Origin: Acidovorax delafieldii
GTDB lineage: Bacteria; Pseudomonadota; Gammaproteobacteria; Burkholderiales; Burkholderiaceae_C
Direction: 5' to 3'
Length of the DNA: 64,000 bases
Assembly (NCBI RefSeq): GCF_007993815.1
Contig: NZ_VJWE01000015.1
Location: 62,001-126,000 of the forward strand
Made by a program: the position numbers and the translations under genes. Shown here piece after piece: positions 10,215-18,666 of this stretch. Under the pieces are notes generated by a model, which was not told where the DNA came from, searched no databases, and saw nothing but the letters and a program-made list of their open reading frames with translations. How positions within the stretch are numbered: position 1 is the first letter of the stretch; the number at the start of each line of letters is the position of its first letter.

Positions 10215-11041
10215 GTGCCAACGGCGTTGCTCCCAGCCCCGGGGGGCGCACTGAGCATGTGCCAGTGCGCTGGCGCAACCGCACGGTCCATATCGAGTAC
10301 CAGTGGATAGCCCCCGAGCGCAGCACTGCCCCCTTGGTGGTGTTCCTGCATGAGGGCCTGGGCTCCGTGGCGATGTGGAAGGATTTCCCGCGCCAGCTGT
10401 GCGATGCGGGTGGGTTTCGGGGGCTGGTGTTCTCTCGTCCTGCTTATGGCCGGTCCACACCCCGGCGCGCGGACGAGGTGTGGGGCGTGGACTTCATGCA
10501 CCAGCAGGCACACGAGGTGGTGCCCGCATTCCTCGATGCACTGGGCGTGCAGGAAGCCGCCTGGCTCTTCGGTCACAGCGATGGCGCATCGATTGCCCTG
10601 TTGCTGGCTGCACGCTGGCCGCAGCGCGTGCAAGGTCTGGTGGTGATGGCGCCGCACCTCTTTGTGGAAGACGTGACGGTGCAAAACATCGAACGCGCGC
10701 GGGACGCTTACGAACAGACTGATCTGCGCCACAAGCTGGCGCGTTACCACGACGATGGGGGTTCGGCCTTCTGGGGCTGGAACCGCGTCTGGCTGGACCC
10801 GGCCTTCCGTGCGTGGAACATCGAGCCAGAGGTCGCCCAGATCCGCGCCCCCGTGCTGGCCATCCAGGGCTGTGATGACGAATACGGCACCCTGGCCCAG
10901 ATCCGGGGCATTGCTCAGCGGGTGCCAGGCACCCGGGTGCTGGAATTGCCGGACTGCGCGCACTCTCCGCACCGTGACCAGCCTGGTGCGGTGATGGCCG
11001 CTGCGGTTGCCTTCATCCAAGCGCACCACTCGCCCACATAG
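10211..11041 (+). CDS. Alpha/beta hydrolase linked to the box operon
   Basis: A 276-residue alpha/beta hydrolase that starts with GTG at 10211 and overlaps the last codons of the ligase gene by four bases (GTGA), which implies translational coupling. The nucleophile elbow is GHSDG (Ser near 119), an oxyanion segment LHEGLGS lies near residue 46, the acid is likely the Asp in GCDDEYG and the histidine the one in CAHSPH. Such hydrolases are commonly found next to benzoate-CoA ligase in box clusters and might hydrolyse a CoA thioester or an ester that yields benzoate; the substrate cannot be told from sequence. No signal peptide is evident. Confidence 0.8.
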   Translation: MSANGVAPSPGGRTEHVPVRWRNRTVHIEYQWIAPERSTAPLVVFLHEGLGSVAMWKDFPRQLCDAGGFRGLVFSRPAYGRSTPRRADEVWGVDFMHQQAHEVVPAFLDALGVQEAAWLFGHSDGASIALLLAARWPQRVQGLVVMAPHLFVEDVTVQNIERARDAYEQTDLRHKLARYHDDGGSAFWGWNRVWLDPAFRAWNIEPEVAQIRAPVLAIQGCDDEYGTLAQIRGIAQRVPGTRVLELPDCAHSPHRDQPGAVMAAAVAFIQAHHSPT

Positions 11042-11101
11042 CGGCAGATGGTGCAGTAGCGGGCGGTAGCCCATGCACCCAGTGACGCCAAAAAAAAGGG
11101 G

Positions 11102-11794
11102 CTATTCCACCTGACGCCGCAGGCCTTCCAGGTCGGTCACGGTGATGCCGCCGTATTTGATCTCCAGCAGGCCAGCGGCCTGCAGCCGCTTCAACGCCGC
11201 GTTGCAGCGCTGGCGTGATACGCCCGAGAGATTGGCAATTTCTTCCTGCGACACCTGCAGGTGCGTGTCGCTGCCCGGGTGCAGCCAGGGGTGGAACAGG
11301 CCTGCCAGCGCGCGGGCCACCTGGCTGTCGGTATCGAGCAAATGGTGGGCCGTAAAGTTGCCCAGAAACCAGTGCATGCGTTCGTTGATCTGGCGCAGCA
11401 GAAAGTGGTCAAAGCTGCGCTGCGTGGCGTGCAGCCATTCAAAAGTCTCCATCGGCACCAGCGCAACGCGGCTGGGGCGCAGTGCGATCACGTCGGCCGT
11501 GCGGGGCGTGCCGCGCAGCAAGGTGCCCTCGCCAAACCAGCTTCCCGCCGACAGTCCGCCGAGCGTGACCGAGCGGCCATCCCCCGAGGTCACAGTCCAC
11601 TTCAGCAGCCCCTCGATGGCGCCATACCAGTGCACGGGGGTATGGCCGCGCCGGCACAGCTCGCCGCCCTGGGGCACTTCGACCTCGCGCACATCGTCCA
11701 TCACCCGCTGCTGGGCGGCGCCGTCCAAGGCCGGGAACCAGGCAGAGTGCAGCAGCAGATCGGTGAGGGTAGGGGGCGCCAGTTTGACCAACAT
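11102..11794 (-). CDS. Crp/Fnr family transcriptional regulator
   Basis: A 230-residue protein with a cyclic-nucleotide-binding-like beta-barrel at the N terminus (GAIEGLLKWTVTSGDGRSV, GSWFGEGTLL) and a Crp-type winged helix at the C terminus (SQEEIANLSGVSRQRCNAAL). It lacks the N-terminal cysteine cluster of Fnr, so oxygen sensing through an iron-sulfur centre is unlikely; the ligand is unknown. The start at 11794 is supported by AGGAGA about ten bases upstream on the coding strand, although the frame stays open further. It is divergent from the Bug protein/dehydrogenase/ligase genes and is the natural candidate for their regulator. Confidence 0.85.
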   Translation of the reverse strand: MLVKLAPPTLTDLLLHSAWFPALDGAAQQRVMDDVREVEVPQGGELCRRGHTPVHWYGAIEGLLKWTVTSGDGRSVTLGGLSAGSWFGEGTLLRGTPRTADVIALRPSRVALVPMETFEWLHATQRSFDHFLLRQINERMHWFLGNFTAHHLLDTDSQVARALAGLFHPWLHPGSDTHLQVSQEEIANLSGVSRQRCNAALKRLQAAGLLEIKYGGITVTDLEGLRRQVE

Positions 11795-11929
11795 GGTGAG
11801 AGTGTCTCCTGCGCCACTGTGTGCTGTACAGGCGCGTGAGCGTATTCCCTGAGTCCAAATGTCATCGCGATGACTGAATGTGCAGGGGCGCCAAAAAATA
11901 ATGACGGCTCCATCCACAGGAGACACATG

Positions 11930-12925
11930 ATGATGCACACCCGCCGCCAGTTCATGCACCACGTTGGTTGCGCCTCTGCGCTGGGGGCCTTGTCGCCGCT
12001 GGCCGCCTGGGCGCAGACCATCGACCAGATCAAGATCTTTTACGGCTTTCCCGCAGGCAGCGCGGGCGACAGCGTGGCGCGCAGGGTGGGCGAGAAGCTG
12101 GCGGGATCGCCCTACACCCGCAACCCCGCAGTGGTGGAAAACAAGCCCGGCGCGGGCGGCCGCATCGCGCTGGAGTCGCTCAAGGGGGCGCCCGCCGATG
12201 GCAGCGTGCTCACGCTGTCGCCGTTTTCGTGCACGTCCATTTACCCGCACATTTACAGCCGCCTGAGCTACGACCCGGCCAAGGACTTTGTGCCGGTGTC
12301 CATCGGTGCCGTCATGCACCATGGTCTGGCTGTGGGGCCGCTGGTGCCTGCCTCCGTCAAGACGGTGAAGGACTTTCTGGCCTGGGCCAAGGCCAACCCC
12401 GGGCAGGCGAACTACGGCTCACCCGCAGCGGGCTCCACGCCACACTTCATCGGTGCGCTGCTGGGCTTGAACAACGGCGTGGACCTCAAGCATGTGCCGT
12501 ACCGCGGTTCCATCCCGGGCGTCACCGATGTGGTGGGCGGGCAGATCGCGTCGATGGTCACGCCCAGCGGAGACTTCATTCCCAACCACAAGGCGGGCAA
12601 GCTGCGGCTGATCGCCACCTCGGGTCAGGCGCGGTCGCCGTTTTCGCCCGAGGTCGCCACGTTTGCAGAGCAGGGCTTTCCAGAACTCACGACCGAGGAA
12701 TGGTTTGGCTTTTACGCCCCGGCCCGCACGCCAGCAGCCGTGGTGTCTGCCGCCAACGCCGCCATCAACGCAGCGATCAAGGACAAGGCCGTCATGGACA
12801 GCCTGGCCGTGGTGGGGCTCATCGCGAAGGGCTCTACGCCTGCGGAGATGCTGGCCTCGCAACAGGCCGAATATGAGCGCTGGGGCCCGCTGGTGAAGAA
12901 GGTCGGCTTCACGGCAGAGTCCTGA
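11930..12925 (+). CDS. Bug/TctC-family periplasmic solute-binding protein
   Basis: Tripartite tricarboxylate transporter receptor (Bug) proteins bind small carboxylates in the periplasm. The N terminus carries a twin-arginine-like export signal (TRRQF followed by a hydrophobic stretch ending AAWAQ). The mature part shows the family pattern: FPAGSAGDSVARRV, VENKPGAGGRIALE, PFSCTSIYPHIY, YGSPAAGSTPHF and VPYRGSIPGVTDVVGGQ. Three consecutive ATG codons begin at 11927; AGGAG at 11918-11922 gives the best spacing to 11930. It is followed after ten bases by the dehydrogenase gene. No TctA or TctB membrane genes are in the window, which is common for Bug proteins, and an aromatic or phenylpropanoid acid ligand is only a guess. 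Confidence 0.88.
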   Translation: MMHTRRQFMHHVGCASALGALSPLAAWAQTIDQIKIFYGFPAGSAGDSVARRVGEKLAGSPYTRNPAVVENKPGAGGRIALESLKGAPADGSVLTLSPFSCTSIYPHIYSRLSYDPAKDFVPVSIGAVMHHGLAVGPLVPASVKTVKDFLAWAKANPGQANYGSPAAGSTPHFIGALLGLNNGVDLKHVPYRGSIPGVTDVVGGQIASMVTPSGDFIPNHKAGKLRLIATSGQARSPFSPEVATFAEQGFPELTTEEWFGFYAPARTPAAVVSAANAAINAAIKDKAVMDSLAVVGLIAKGSTPAEMLASQQAEYERWGPLVKKVGFTAES

Positions 12926-12935
12926 AAGGTTCCCC

Positions 12936-13901
12936 ATGGCACACACCGTGAAGCGCGTGGCTGTCGTGGCCACCGGCACCATTGGCGCGAGCTGGGCCGC
13001 GTACTTTCTGGCACGGGGTTTGGACGTGCATGCCACCGACCCGTCGCCAGGGGCCGAGCAGCGACTGCGGGACGCCGTCGCCGCGCATTGGGTGGCGCTG
13101 GCGCAGCAGGGGCTGACCTCGGGGGCAAGCCAGGAGCGCCTGCACTTTCATGTGCGGCTGGAAGATGCTCTGGCGCAGGCCGACTTTGTCCAGGAGAACG
13201 GGCCCGAGCGACTCGACTTCAAGGTGGACCTGTTCCGCCGCATGGATGCAGCGACCCCGGCGCATGTGGTGCTGGCCTCCAGTTCTTCGGGGCTGGCGGT
13301 GACGGACATGCAGAAGGATTGCACGCACCCCGGGCGCGTGGTGCTGGGCCACCCGTTCAATCCGCCGCACATGATCCCGCTGGTCGAAGTGGGCGGCGGC
13401 GAGCGCACCACGCCCCAGGCGGTGGCCGATGCCATGGCGTTCTACACCCACATTGGCAAGCGTCCCATCCACGTGCAGCGTGAGATCAAGGGGCACATTG
13501 CCAACCGCCTGCAGGCGGCGCTCTGGCGCGAGGCCTTTCATCTGGTGGACCAGGGCGTAGCCACTGTGGAAGACATCGACACAGCCATCTCCCAGGGCCC
13601 CGGCTTGCGGTGGGCGCTGATGGGGCCGTTCATGAACCTGCACCTGTCGGGCGGCGACGGTGGCATAGCCCACCTGCTGGCCCACCTGGGCGGTCCCATC
13701 GAAAGCTGGTGGCAGGACCTGGGCACGCCGTCCATGACCGAAACCTTGCAGCGCCAGGTGACCGAAGGCGTCACACAGGCGCTGGGCACGCGCCAAGCCA
13801 GCGATCTGGCCCGTGCGCGGGATACCTTGCTCATTGAGTTGCTGCGCGCCAAGCAGGTGTCCGGCCTGTTGAGCGAGCCCGATCCCGATCTGCACACCTG
13901 A
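12936..13901 (+). CDS. 3-Hydroxyacyl-CoA dehydrogenase, NAD-binding type (carnitine dehydrogenase-like)
   Basis: The 321-residue protein has the Rossmann N-terminal and helical C-terminal domains of 3-hydroxyacyl-CoA dehydrogenases. Recognisable segments are VQENGPERLDFK, ASSSSGLAVTDMQ, and the catalytic histidine region LGHPFNPPHMIPLVE. The nucleotide loop reads ATGTIGASW, so the first glycine of the usual GxGxxG is alanine. Closest in style are L-carnitine 3-dehydrogenase and related stand-alone enzymes. In this operon, between a binding protein and a feruloyl-CoA-synthase-like ligase, it may act on a 3-hydroxy-phenylpropanoyl-CoA or similar acyl-CoA. The substrate is an inference from context. 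Confidence 0.8.
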   Translation: MAHTVKRVAVVATGTIGASWAAYFLARGLDVHATDPSPGAEQRLRDAVAAHWVALAQQGLTSGASQERLHFHVRLEDALAQADFVQENGPERLDFKVDLFRRMDAATPAHVVLASSSSGLAVTDMQKDCTHPGRVVLGHPFNPPHMIPLVEVGGGERTTPQAVADAMAFYTHIGKRPIHVQREIKGHIANRLQAALWREAFHLVDQGVATVEDIDTAISQGPGLRWALMGPFMNLHLSGGDGGIAHLLAHLGGPIESWWQDLGTPSMTETLQRQVTEGVTQALGTRQASDLARARDTLLIELLRAKQVSGLLSEPDPDLHT

Positions 13902-13949
13902 GGCACAGCGTCCCCTGTTTTGAACCTCCATCGTTCCCGAGAACCCACC

Positions 13950-15749
13950 ATGTACCCAGCCTTTCTTGATGACGAGCGCCAGATTGCCCCTGCGCGCGCT
14001 GTGCGCACCCAGTTTGACGATGGTTCTTTCACGCTGCGCTCTCCCATGGCGCTGCAACCCTATGCCCGCTGCGTAGGGGAATGGCTCGAACTCTGGGCGC
14101 GAGAGACGCCAGATGCTCTGGCGCTGGCCGAGCGCGGCGACGGTGCAGAAGGCTGGCGCAGCCTGACCTATGCCCAGCTGCGCCGCCAGGTGGGCGCCGT
14201 GGCACAGTCGCTGCTGGACCTGCGGTTACCAGCCGGGCGGCCCATTGCCATCCTGTCCGACAACGCGGTGGACCATGCGGTGCTCATGCTGGCGGCCATG
14301 CATGTGGGCATCACCCCCTGTTCGCTGTCGAGCGCGTATGCGCGCTCCCAGGACCCCAGCCGCCTGCACAGCATGTTGTCGGTGCTGGAGCCCAGCCTGG
14401 TCTATGCGTCCGATGCCAGCGTCTATGCGGCAGCCCTGCACGGCTGGGACAGCGATGCCGTGCGTGTGTTCAGCCGCAACGCCTCCACGTGTCCGGGTGC
14501 GCTGCCCTGGGAGCATCTGCTCGCTGGGCAGGAAACGCCCCAGGTGCAGCAGGCCATGCAGGCGCTGCTGCCCGATGACCATGCCAAATACCTGCTCACC
14601 TCCGGCTCCACCGGTCGGCCCAAGGTGGTCATCAACACCCACCGCATGCTCTGCGCCAACCAGCAGATGATGGCCCAGGCGTGGCGCTTTCTGGAGCACG
14701 AAAAGCCAGTGCTGGTGGACTGGCTGCCCTGGAGCCATACCTTTGGCGGCAACCACAACCTCAACATGGTGCTGTGCCACGGCGGCACGCTCTACATCGA
14801 CGAGGGGCGGCCGATGCCGGGGCTCATCGACAAGACGGTGCGCAACCTGCGCGAGGTGCAGCCCACCATGCTGTTCAATGTGCCTCGGGGCTTTGACATG
14901 CTGCTGCCGTTCCTGGAGGCCGACGACGGCCTGGCCGCTAACGTGCTGGCGCGCATGCGGCTGGCCTTCTATGCGGCGGCGGCGCTGGCTCCATCGACCT
15001 GGCAGCGCCTGCAGGCCGTTGCGCGGCGCGTGCGCCCCGCCCAGCCGCTGTGGCTCACGACATCGTGGGGATCCACAGAGACAGCGCCCGCTGTCACCAC
15101 CGCGCACTGGCACCTGGAGGGCGCGGGCTGCATTGGTGCACCCTTGCCAGGGCTGGAGCTGAAGCTGGTGCCCAACGGCAGCAAGCTGGAGATGCGGGTT
15201 CGTGGCGTGTCGGTGTTTGCAGGCTACCGCAATGCGCCGCGCGAAACGGCGGCAGCGTTCGATCACGAGGGGTTCTACCGCATCGGCGACGCGGGCTATC
15301 TGGTGGACGCGGAGCAGCCAGACAAAGGCGTGGTCTTCAACGGGCGCGTGGCGGAGGATTTCAAGCTGTCCAGCGGCAGCTGGGTGTCGGTGGGCACGTT
15401 GCGGGTGGAGCTGGTGTCGCAACTGGCGCCGCTGGTGCAAGACATCGTGCTCACCGGGCATGACCGCGATGAGGTGGGCATGCTGGTGTTTCCGTCTGCG
15501 GCCGGTGCGGCCGACGCTGCGCGGCTGGAGCAGGCATTGCAGGCCGTGATGCGCGCGCGCCGGGATGCGGGCGCTGGGTCTTCGCAATGCCCCACACGGG
15601 CCATGGTGATGGACATGGCGCCTGATGCAGACGCCGGGGAGATCACTGACAAGGGCTACATCAACCAGGGGGCGGTGCTGTCACGCCGCGCGGCGGCGGT
15701 GCAGGCGTTGTACGCCCATCCTGCAGCGCCAGGGGTCATCAGGGCCTGA
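13950..15749 (+). CDS. Feruloyl-CoA synthase-like acyl-CoA ligase
   Basis: A 599-residue ANL-family ligase. The AMP loop is [13 protein letters not shown] (near 220), with further core motifs [30 protein letters not shown] and [11 protein letters not shown], and the C-terminal lysine in [10 protein letters not shown]. The [13 protein letters not shown] segment, the long N terminus that places [14 protein letters not shown] before the core, and the DKGYINQ ending are typical of the feruloyl-CoA synthase group, which activates hydroxycinnamates and relatives. No feruloyl-CoA hydratase-lyase or vanillin dehydrogenase gene is nearby, so the true substrate may differ. It is the last gene of the module and ends 122 bases before the HU-like gene, which runs the other way. 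The ATG at 13950 has no strong ribosome-binding site. Confidence 0.8.
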   Translation: MYPAFLDDERQIAPARAVRTQFDDGSFTLRSPMALQPYARCVGEWLELWARETPDALALAERGDGAEGWRSLTYAQLRRQVGAVAQSLLDLRLPAGRPIAILSDNAVDHAVLMLAAMHVGITPCSLSSAYARSQDPSRLHSMLSVLEPSLVYASDASVYAAALHGWDSDAVRVFSRNASTCPGALPWEHLLAGQETPQVQQAMQALLPDDHAKYLLTSGSTGRPKVVINTHRMLCANQQMMAQAWRFLEHEKPVLVDWLPWSHTFGGNHNLNMVLCHGGTLYIDEGRPMPGLIDKTVRNLREVQPTMLFNVPRGFDMLLPFLEADDGLAANVLARMRLAFYAAAALAPSTWQRLQAVARRVRPAQPLWLTTSWGSTETAPAVTTAHWHLEGAGCIGAPLPGLELKLVPNGSKLEMRVRGVSVFAGYRNAPRETAAAFDHEGFYRIGDAGYLVDAEQPDKGVVFNGRVAEDFKLSSGSWVSVGTLRVELVSQLAPLVQDIVLTGHDRDEVGMLVFPSAAGAADAARLEQALQAVMRARRDAGAGSSQCPTRAMVMDMAPDADAGEITDKGYINQGAVLSRRAAAVQALYAHPAAPGVIRA

Positions 15750-15810
15750 TTGCGCGGGGCCCAGGGCGTGTAGGGGAGGCGTCGTCGCGCACCCTTGCGG
15801 GTTCCCCCAA

Positions 15811-15836
15811 AAGAAAAAAGGGGCCTCGCGGCCCCC
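15811..15836 (-). terminator. Rho-independent terminator of the HU-like gene
   Basis: On the minus strand GGGGCC, a GCGA loop and GGCCCC are followed directly by a run of six T and then CTTTT. The stem (15820-15835) lies about 35 bases past the stop codon of the HU-like gene. On the plus strand the hairpin has no T tract. Confidence 0.85.
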
Positions 15837-15871
15837 GGTGCTGAAGCAGGCGCCTTGCGGCGCTGGGTGCA

Positions 15872-16348
15872 TCAGGCGGTTGCGTCCTTGAGCTTCTTCA
15901 GGGCGCGGGTCTTGATCTTGACCGAGGCGGGCTTGGCGGGGAACCAGCGCTCTTCACCCGTGAACGGGTCCTTGCCAAAACGCTTTTTCTTGGCAGGCAC
16001 TTGCTGCAGGCCAATCTTGAGCACGCCAGGCAGCGTGAACTCGCCAGAGCCCTTCTTGTGCACCGAGCCCAGGATGGCGGCTTCCAGCGCAGCCAGCACG
16101 GCCTTGGCAGCCTTGGGCTCCACACCCGACTGTTCGGCCAGATGGGCGACCAGCGTGGTCTTGTTGAAAGCAGCCTTGATGGGCTTCAGGGCGGCAGCAG
16201 CGGCCACGGGCTTGGCGGCGGGAGCGGCTGCTTTCTTGGCGGCTGGAGCCGCCTTTTTGGCTGCAGGTGCTACCTTCTTGGCGTCGGGTGCTGCGGCCTT
16301 GACGGCCACCTTCTTTGCGGGAGCGGGAGTTTTCTTTGCAGTTGCCAT
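15872..16348 (-). CDS. HU-family DNA-binding protein with N-terminal Lys/Ala/Pro-rich tail
   Basis: A 158-residue nucleoid-associated protein. Residues 1 to about 60 are a low-complexity basic tail built from AKK, PAAKK and APAAK units, similar in composition to eukaryotic histone H1 tails. The remainder is an HU/IHF fold: NKTTLVAHLAEQSGV, KAAKAVLAALEAAILG, GSGEFTLPGVLKIG and a C-terminal basic stretch. HU proteins bind DNA with little sequence preference and compact or bend it. The start at 16348 (MATAKKTPAP) is chosen because upstream codons encode an unrelated sequence. Such tailed HU variants are widespread in Burkholderiales. The gene has its own terminator and stands alone. Confidence 0.88.
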   Translation of the reverse strand: MATAKKTPAPAKKVAVKAAAPDAKKVAPAAKKAAPAAKKAAAPAAKPVAAAAALKPIKAAFNKTTLVAHLAEQSGVEPKAAKAVLAALEAAILGSVHKKGSGEFTLPGVLKIGLQQVPAKKKRFGKDPFTGEERWFPAKPASVKIKTRALKKLKDATA

Positions 16349-16555
16349 GATGTTTTTTCGTTGATTGGAATGACGATGGGCCCTGCCTCTGCGGGCGAGG
16401 ACCTGCGTGATTTTAGGTGCGATAACGCCAGACGCGATAGGGCCTGCGTGCCGCAGGTGTTTGCAGCCGTCGCATGGGTGCGGTGCCAACTGCTTGCGCA
16501 GGGCCCGCGAGGTCGGTGCAGGAGCGCGCTTTGCGCCCCCTTGTTGTCTGCGTGG

Positions 16556-17197
16556 CTAAGCTGCCGTCTGCAGGCCCAGCACCGCGATCACATGACAGCC
16601 CGTGCCTGCGATGACACAGCCATGCCACACGGCGTGGGCGTAGCGCACTACGGCGTCCATCACAAAAAACACCACACCGGCCGTGTACGCGGCCCCGCCG
16701 ATGACCAGCCAGGCCGCACTCACGGTGGGCACATGGGCCATCAGGGGCAAGGCCGCCAGCAGCGCCACCCAGCCCATCGCCACATACAAGGCCGTGGACA
16801 GCCAGGGCGCAGTGCGCCTTGTGCGCAGCTGCAGCCAGCAGCCCGCCAGGGCCGCGAGCCAGACGAGGGCCAGGGCGGTGACATGGTGCGTGTTGCCCGG
16901 CGCACTCAACGCAAACGGGGTGAAGCTGCCCGCAATGAACAGGTGAATCGCCGCATGGTCCAGCCGCAGCGCCCATTGCTTGGCCCGCCCCGGCGGCAGC
17001 GCGTGGTACAGGGTGGACGCGCCATACAGCAGCGCCATGGTGGCCACAAACACCAGCACACCCCCTATGGCTGCGGGATGCGCGGCGGGGGCTGATTGCA
17101 GCAGTTGTGGCACGGCAAGGCAGGCGCCCACCAGCGCAGCACCGTGCAGCGCACTGTTGGCCACCTCTTCGTGCAGGTCCTGCGGCCGGTCGCTCAT
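16556..17197 (-). CDS. Hemolysin III / TrhA-type (PAQR) membrane homeostasis protein
   Basis: A 213-residue integral inner-membrane protein with about seven hydrophobic segments. The conserved PAQR-type polar residues are present: YGASTLYHALP after helix 2, LDHAAIHLFIAGSFTPF in helix 3, and HAVWHGCVIAGTGCHVIAVL in the last helix, the likely metal-binding set of Ser, Asp and His. Bacterial members have been linked to membrane fluidity control and were first named for hemolytic activity on overexpression. The start at 17197 (MSDRPQDLHEEV) matches the family, which begins with a cytoplasmic E-E-xxN-xxxH segment. Ten bases separate it from the small gene upstream. Confidence 0.88.
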   Translation of the reverse strand: MSDRPQDLHEEVANSALHGAALVGACLAVPQLLQSAPAAHPAAIGGVLVFVATMALLYGASTLYHALPPGRAKQWALRLDHAAIHLFIAGSFTPFALSAPGNTHHVTALALVWLAALAGCWLQLRTRRTAPWLSTALYVAMGWVALLAALPLMAHVPTVSAAWLVIGGAAYTAGVVFFVMDAVVRYAHAVWHGCVIAGTGCHVIAVLGLQTAA

Positions 17198-17207
17198 GGC
17201 GATCTTG

Positions 17208-17366
17208 CTAGTGATGGGCAGGCGTGTGCAGCCGCTCGCGCCACAGCTGCCAGCGCGCGCGCTGCAGGGCCAGAAACTCCACCACGCCCCAGGCCAGTGC
17301 ACAGGCCAGCATCGCCCAGCCCATGGCCCAGCGGTAGGCCTCAGTCTTGCGCGATGGCGGGTACAT
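17208..17366 (-). CDS. Small putative membrane protein, 52 residues
   Basis: The reverse strand encodes a 52-residue peptide beginning MYPPSRKTEAYRWAMG, continuing with one hydrophobic segment (WAMLACALAWGVVEFLAL) and ending with a basic tail RWQLWRERLHTPAHH. It would span the membrane once. The start may instead be the adjacent ATG at 17369. The reading frame overlaps the 3' end of the 43-codon gene 17341-17472 by about 26 bases and ends ten bases before the hemolysin III gene, so the three look like a transcription unit. I do not recognise a family. Composition and compact placement argue for a real gene; conservation would have to be tested. Confidence 0.5.
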   Translation of the reverse strand: MYPPSRKTEAYRWAMGWAMLACALAWGVVEFLALQRARWQLWRERLHTPAHH

Positions 17367-17472
17367 CATCGTGGTCCCAGCCGGTGGTGCGGGGCAGGTC
17401 CAGGCTCAGCCACCCGCGTTCATCGAACAGCTCATCGAGCAGCCGCTGCAGTCCGAACAATTTCCAGAGCAT
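17341..17472 (-). CDS. Small hypothetical protein, 43 residues
   Basis: A 43-residue reading frame, MLWKLFGLQRLLDELFDERG followed by an acidic C terminus ending DDVPAIAQD. AGAGG lies six bases before the ATG on the coding strand, an excellent ribosome-binding site, which is the main reason to believe it. The N-terminal half would form an amphipathic helix. Its last codons overlap the start of the 52-residue gene, suggesting coupled translation. No family is recognised. Confidence 0.5.
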   Translation of the reverse strand: MLWKLFGLQRLLDELFDERGWLSLDLPRTTGWDHDDVPAIAQD

Positions 17473-17660
17473 GTTGCGCCTCTTCCAAAGGGTGGTGACT
17501 GCAGGCAAGGTAGCGCCCTTGTGTGACGGTTTCGCGTCGGTTCGCGCAAACCCCACAGGTTGGCCGCAGCGCTGTTCGTGCTGGGCCCCGGGCGCTATCC
17601 TCACTGCCTGGCACGCGCTCTGGCGTGCTCCACACACCGACTTACCCCCACCCATTGAAC

Positions 17661-18665
17661 ATGCTGCCCGAGCTTGCGGCGCTGGAAAAAATCCTGGACC
17701 TGGGGGCGCCCCATCTGCAGGTGCAGGTCGTCCAGCAGGTGTCTGTGGCATCGGGCACGCAATTTCCCATCTATGCCATTGGGTTGGGCAACCCGGCGCT
17801 GGACGTGCCCGCCGTCGGATTCTTTGGCGGCGTGCATGGGCTGGAGCGCATTGGTGCCGAGGTGGTCATTGCCTACCTGCAAAACGTGGTCATGCGGCTG
17901 CAGTGGGACACCACCTTGCACCAGCAGCTGGAGCGTGTGCGCCTGGTCTTCATGCCCATCGTCAACCCCGGCGGCATGTGGTCTGCCACGCGCGCCAATC
18001 CGCGCGGGGTGGACCTGATGCGCAATGCGCCCGTCGACGCGGTGGACCCGGTGCCCTGGGGCATTGGCGGGCAGCGCGTGAGCGCGGGCCTGCCCTGGTA
18101 CCGGGGCAGGCTGGGCGAGCCCATGGAGGCCGAGAGCCAGGCGCTGTGCGACGTGGTGGCGCAGCAGCTGCTGGCGCGGCCCTTCAGCATTGCGCTGGAC
18201 TGCCACTCGGGCTTTGGGGTCAAGGACCGGCTGTGGTTCCCGTTTGCCCACACCCGCCGGCCCATTCTGCACCTGGCCGAGCTGCATGCGCTGCAAGACA
18301 TCTTTCTGCAGGCGCACAGCAACCACCAGTACATCATCGAGCCGCAAAGCGCGCAGTACCTCGCCCATGGCGATCTGTGGGACCACCTGTACCTGCAGGC
18401 CTGCCGCGATGTGCCCGCACACACCTTCCTGCCCCTCACGCTGGAGATGGGCTCTTGGCTGTGGATCAAGAAGAACCCGCGCCAGCTGTTCTCGCGCAAC
18501 GGCATCTTCAATCCGCTCATCAACCACCGGCAGCAGCGGGTGCTGCGGCGGCACCTGTCGCTGCTGGACTTTCTGTCGCGCGCGGCCTGCAGCCACGCAC
18601 GCTGGGTGCCGGCGCCCGATCAGCGTGCGCAGCGCCGGGCCGATGCTCTGGCTGCGTGGTACTGA
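17661..18665 (+). CDS. M14-like zinc carboxypeptidase
   Basis: A 334-residue protein with the hallmarks of M14 zinc carboxypeptidases: HxxE at H59-E62 in GGVHGLERIG, the third zinc ligand in LDCHSGFG near residue 178, and a catalytic glutamate candidate in LTLEMGS near 266. Other M14-like features are MPIVNPGGMWSATRANPRGVDL. No signal peptide is seen, so it appears cytoplasmic. Subfamily and substrate are unknown; related bacterial proteins process peptidoglycan fragments or N-acyl amino acids. The start at 17661 follows the gap from the divergent small gene. It is separated by a single base from the downstream alpha/beta hydrolase, implying cotranscription. Confidence 0.8.
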   Translation: MLPELAALEKILDLGAPHLQVQVVQQVSVASGTQFPIYAIGLGNPALDVPAVGFFGGVHGLERIGAEVVIAYLQNVVMRLQWDTTLHQQLERVRLVFMPIVNPGGMWSATRANPRGVDLMRNAPVDAVDPVPWGIGGQRVSAGLPWYRGRLGEPMEAESQALCDVVAQQLLARPFSIALDCHSGFGVKDRLWFPFAHTRRPILHLAELHALQDIFLQAHSNHQYIIEPQSAQYLAHGDLWDHLYLQACRDVPAHTFLPLTLEMGSWLWIKKNPRQLFSRNGIFNPLINHRQQRVLRRHLSLLDFLSRAACSHARWVPAPDQRAQRRADALAAWY

Positions 18666-18666
18666 G

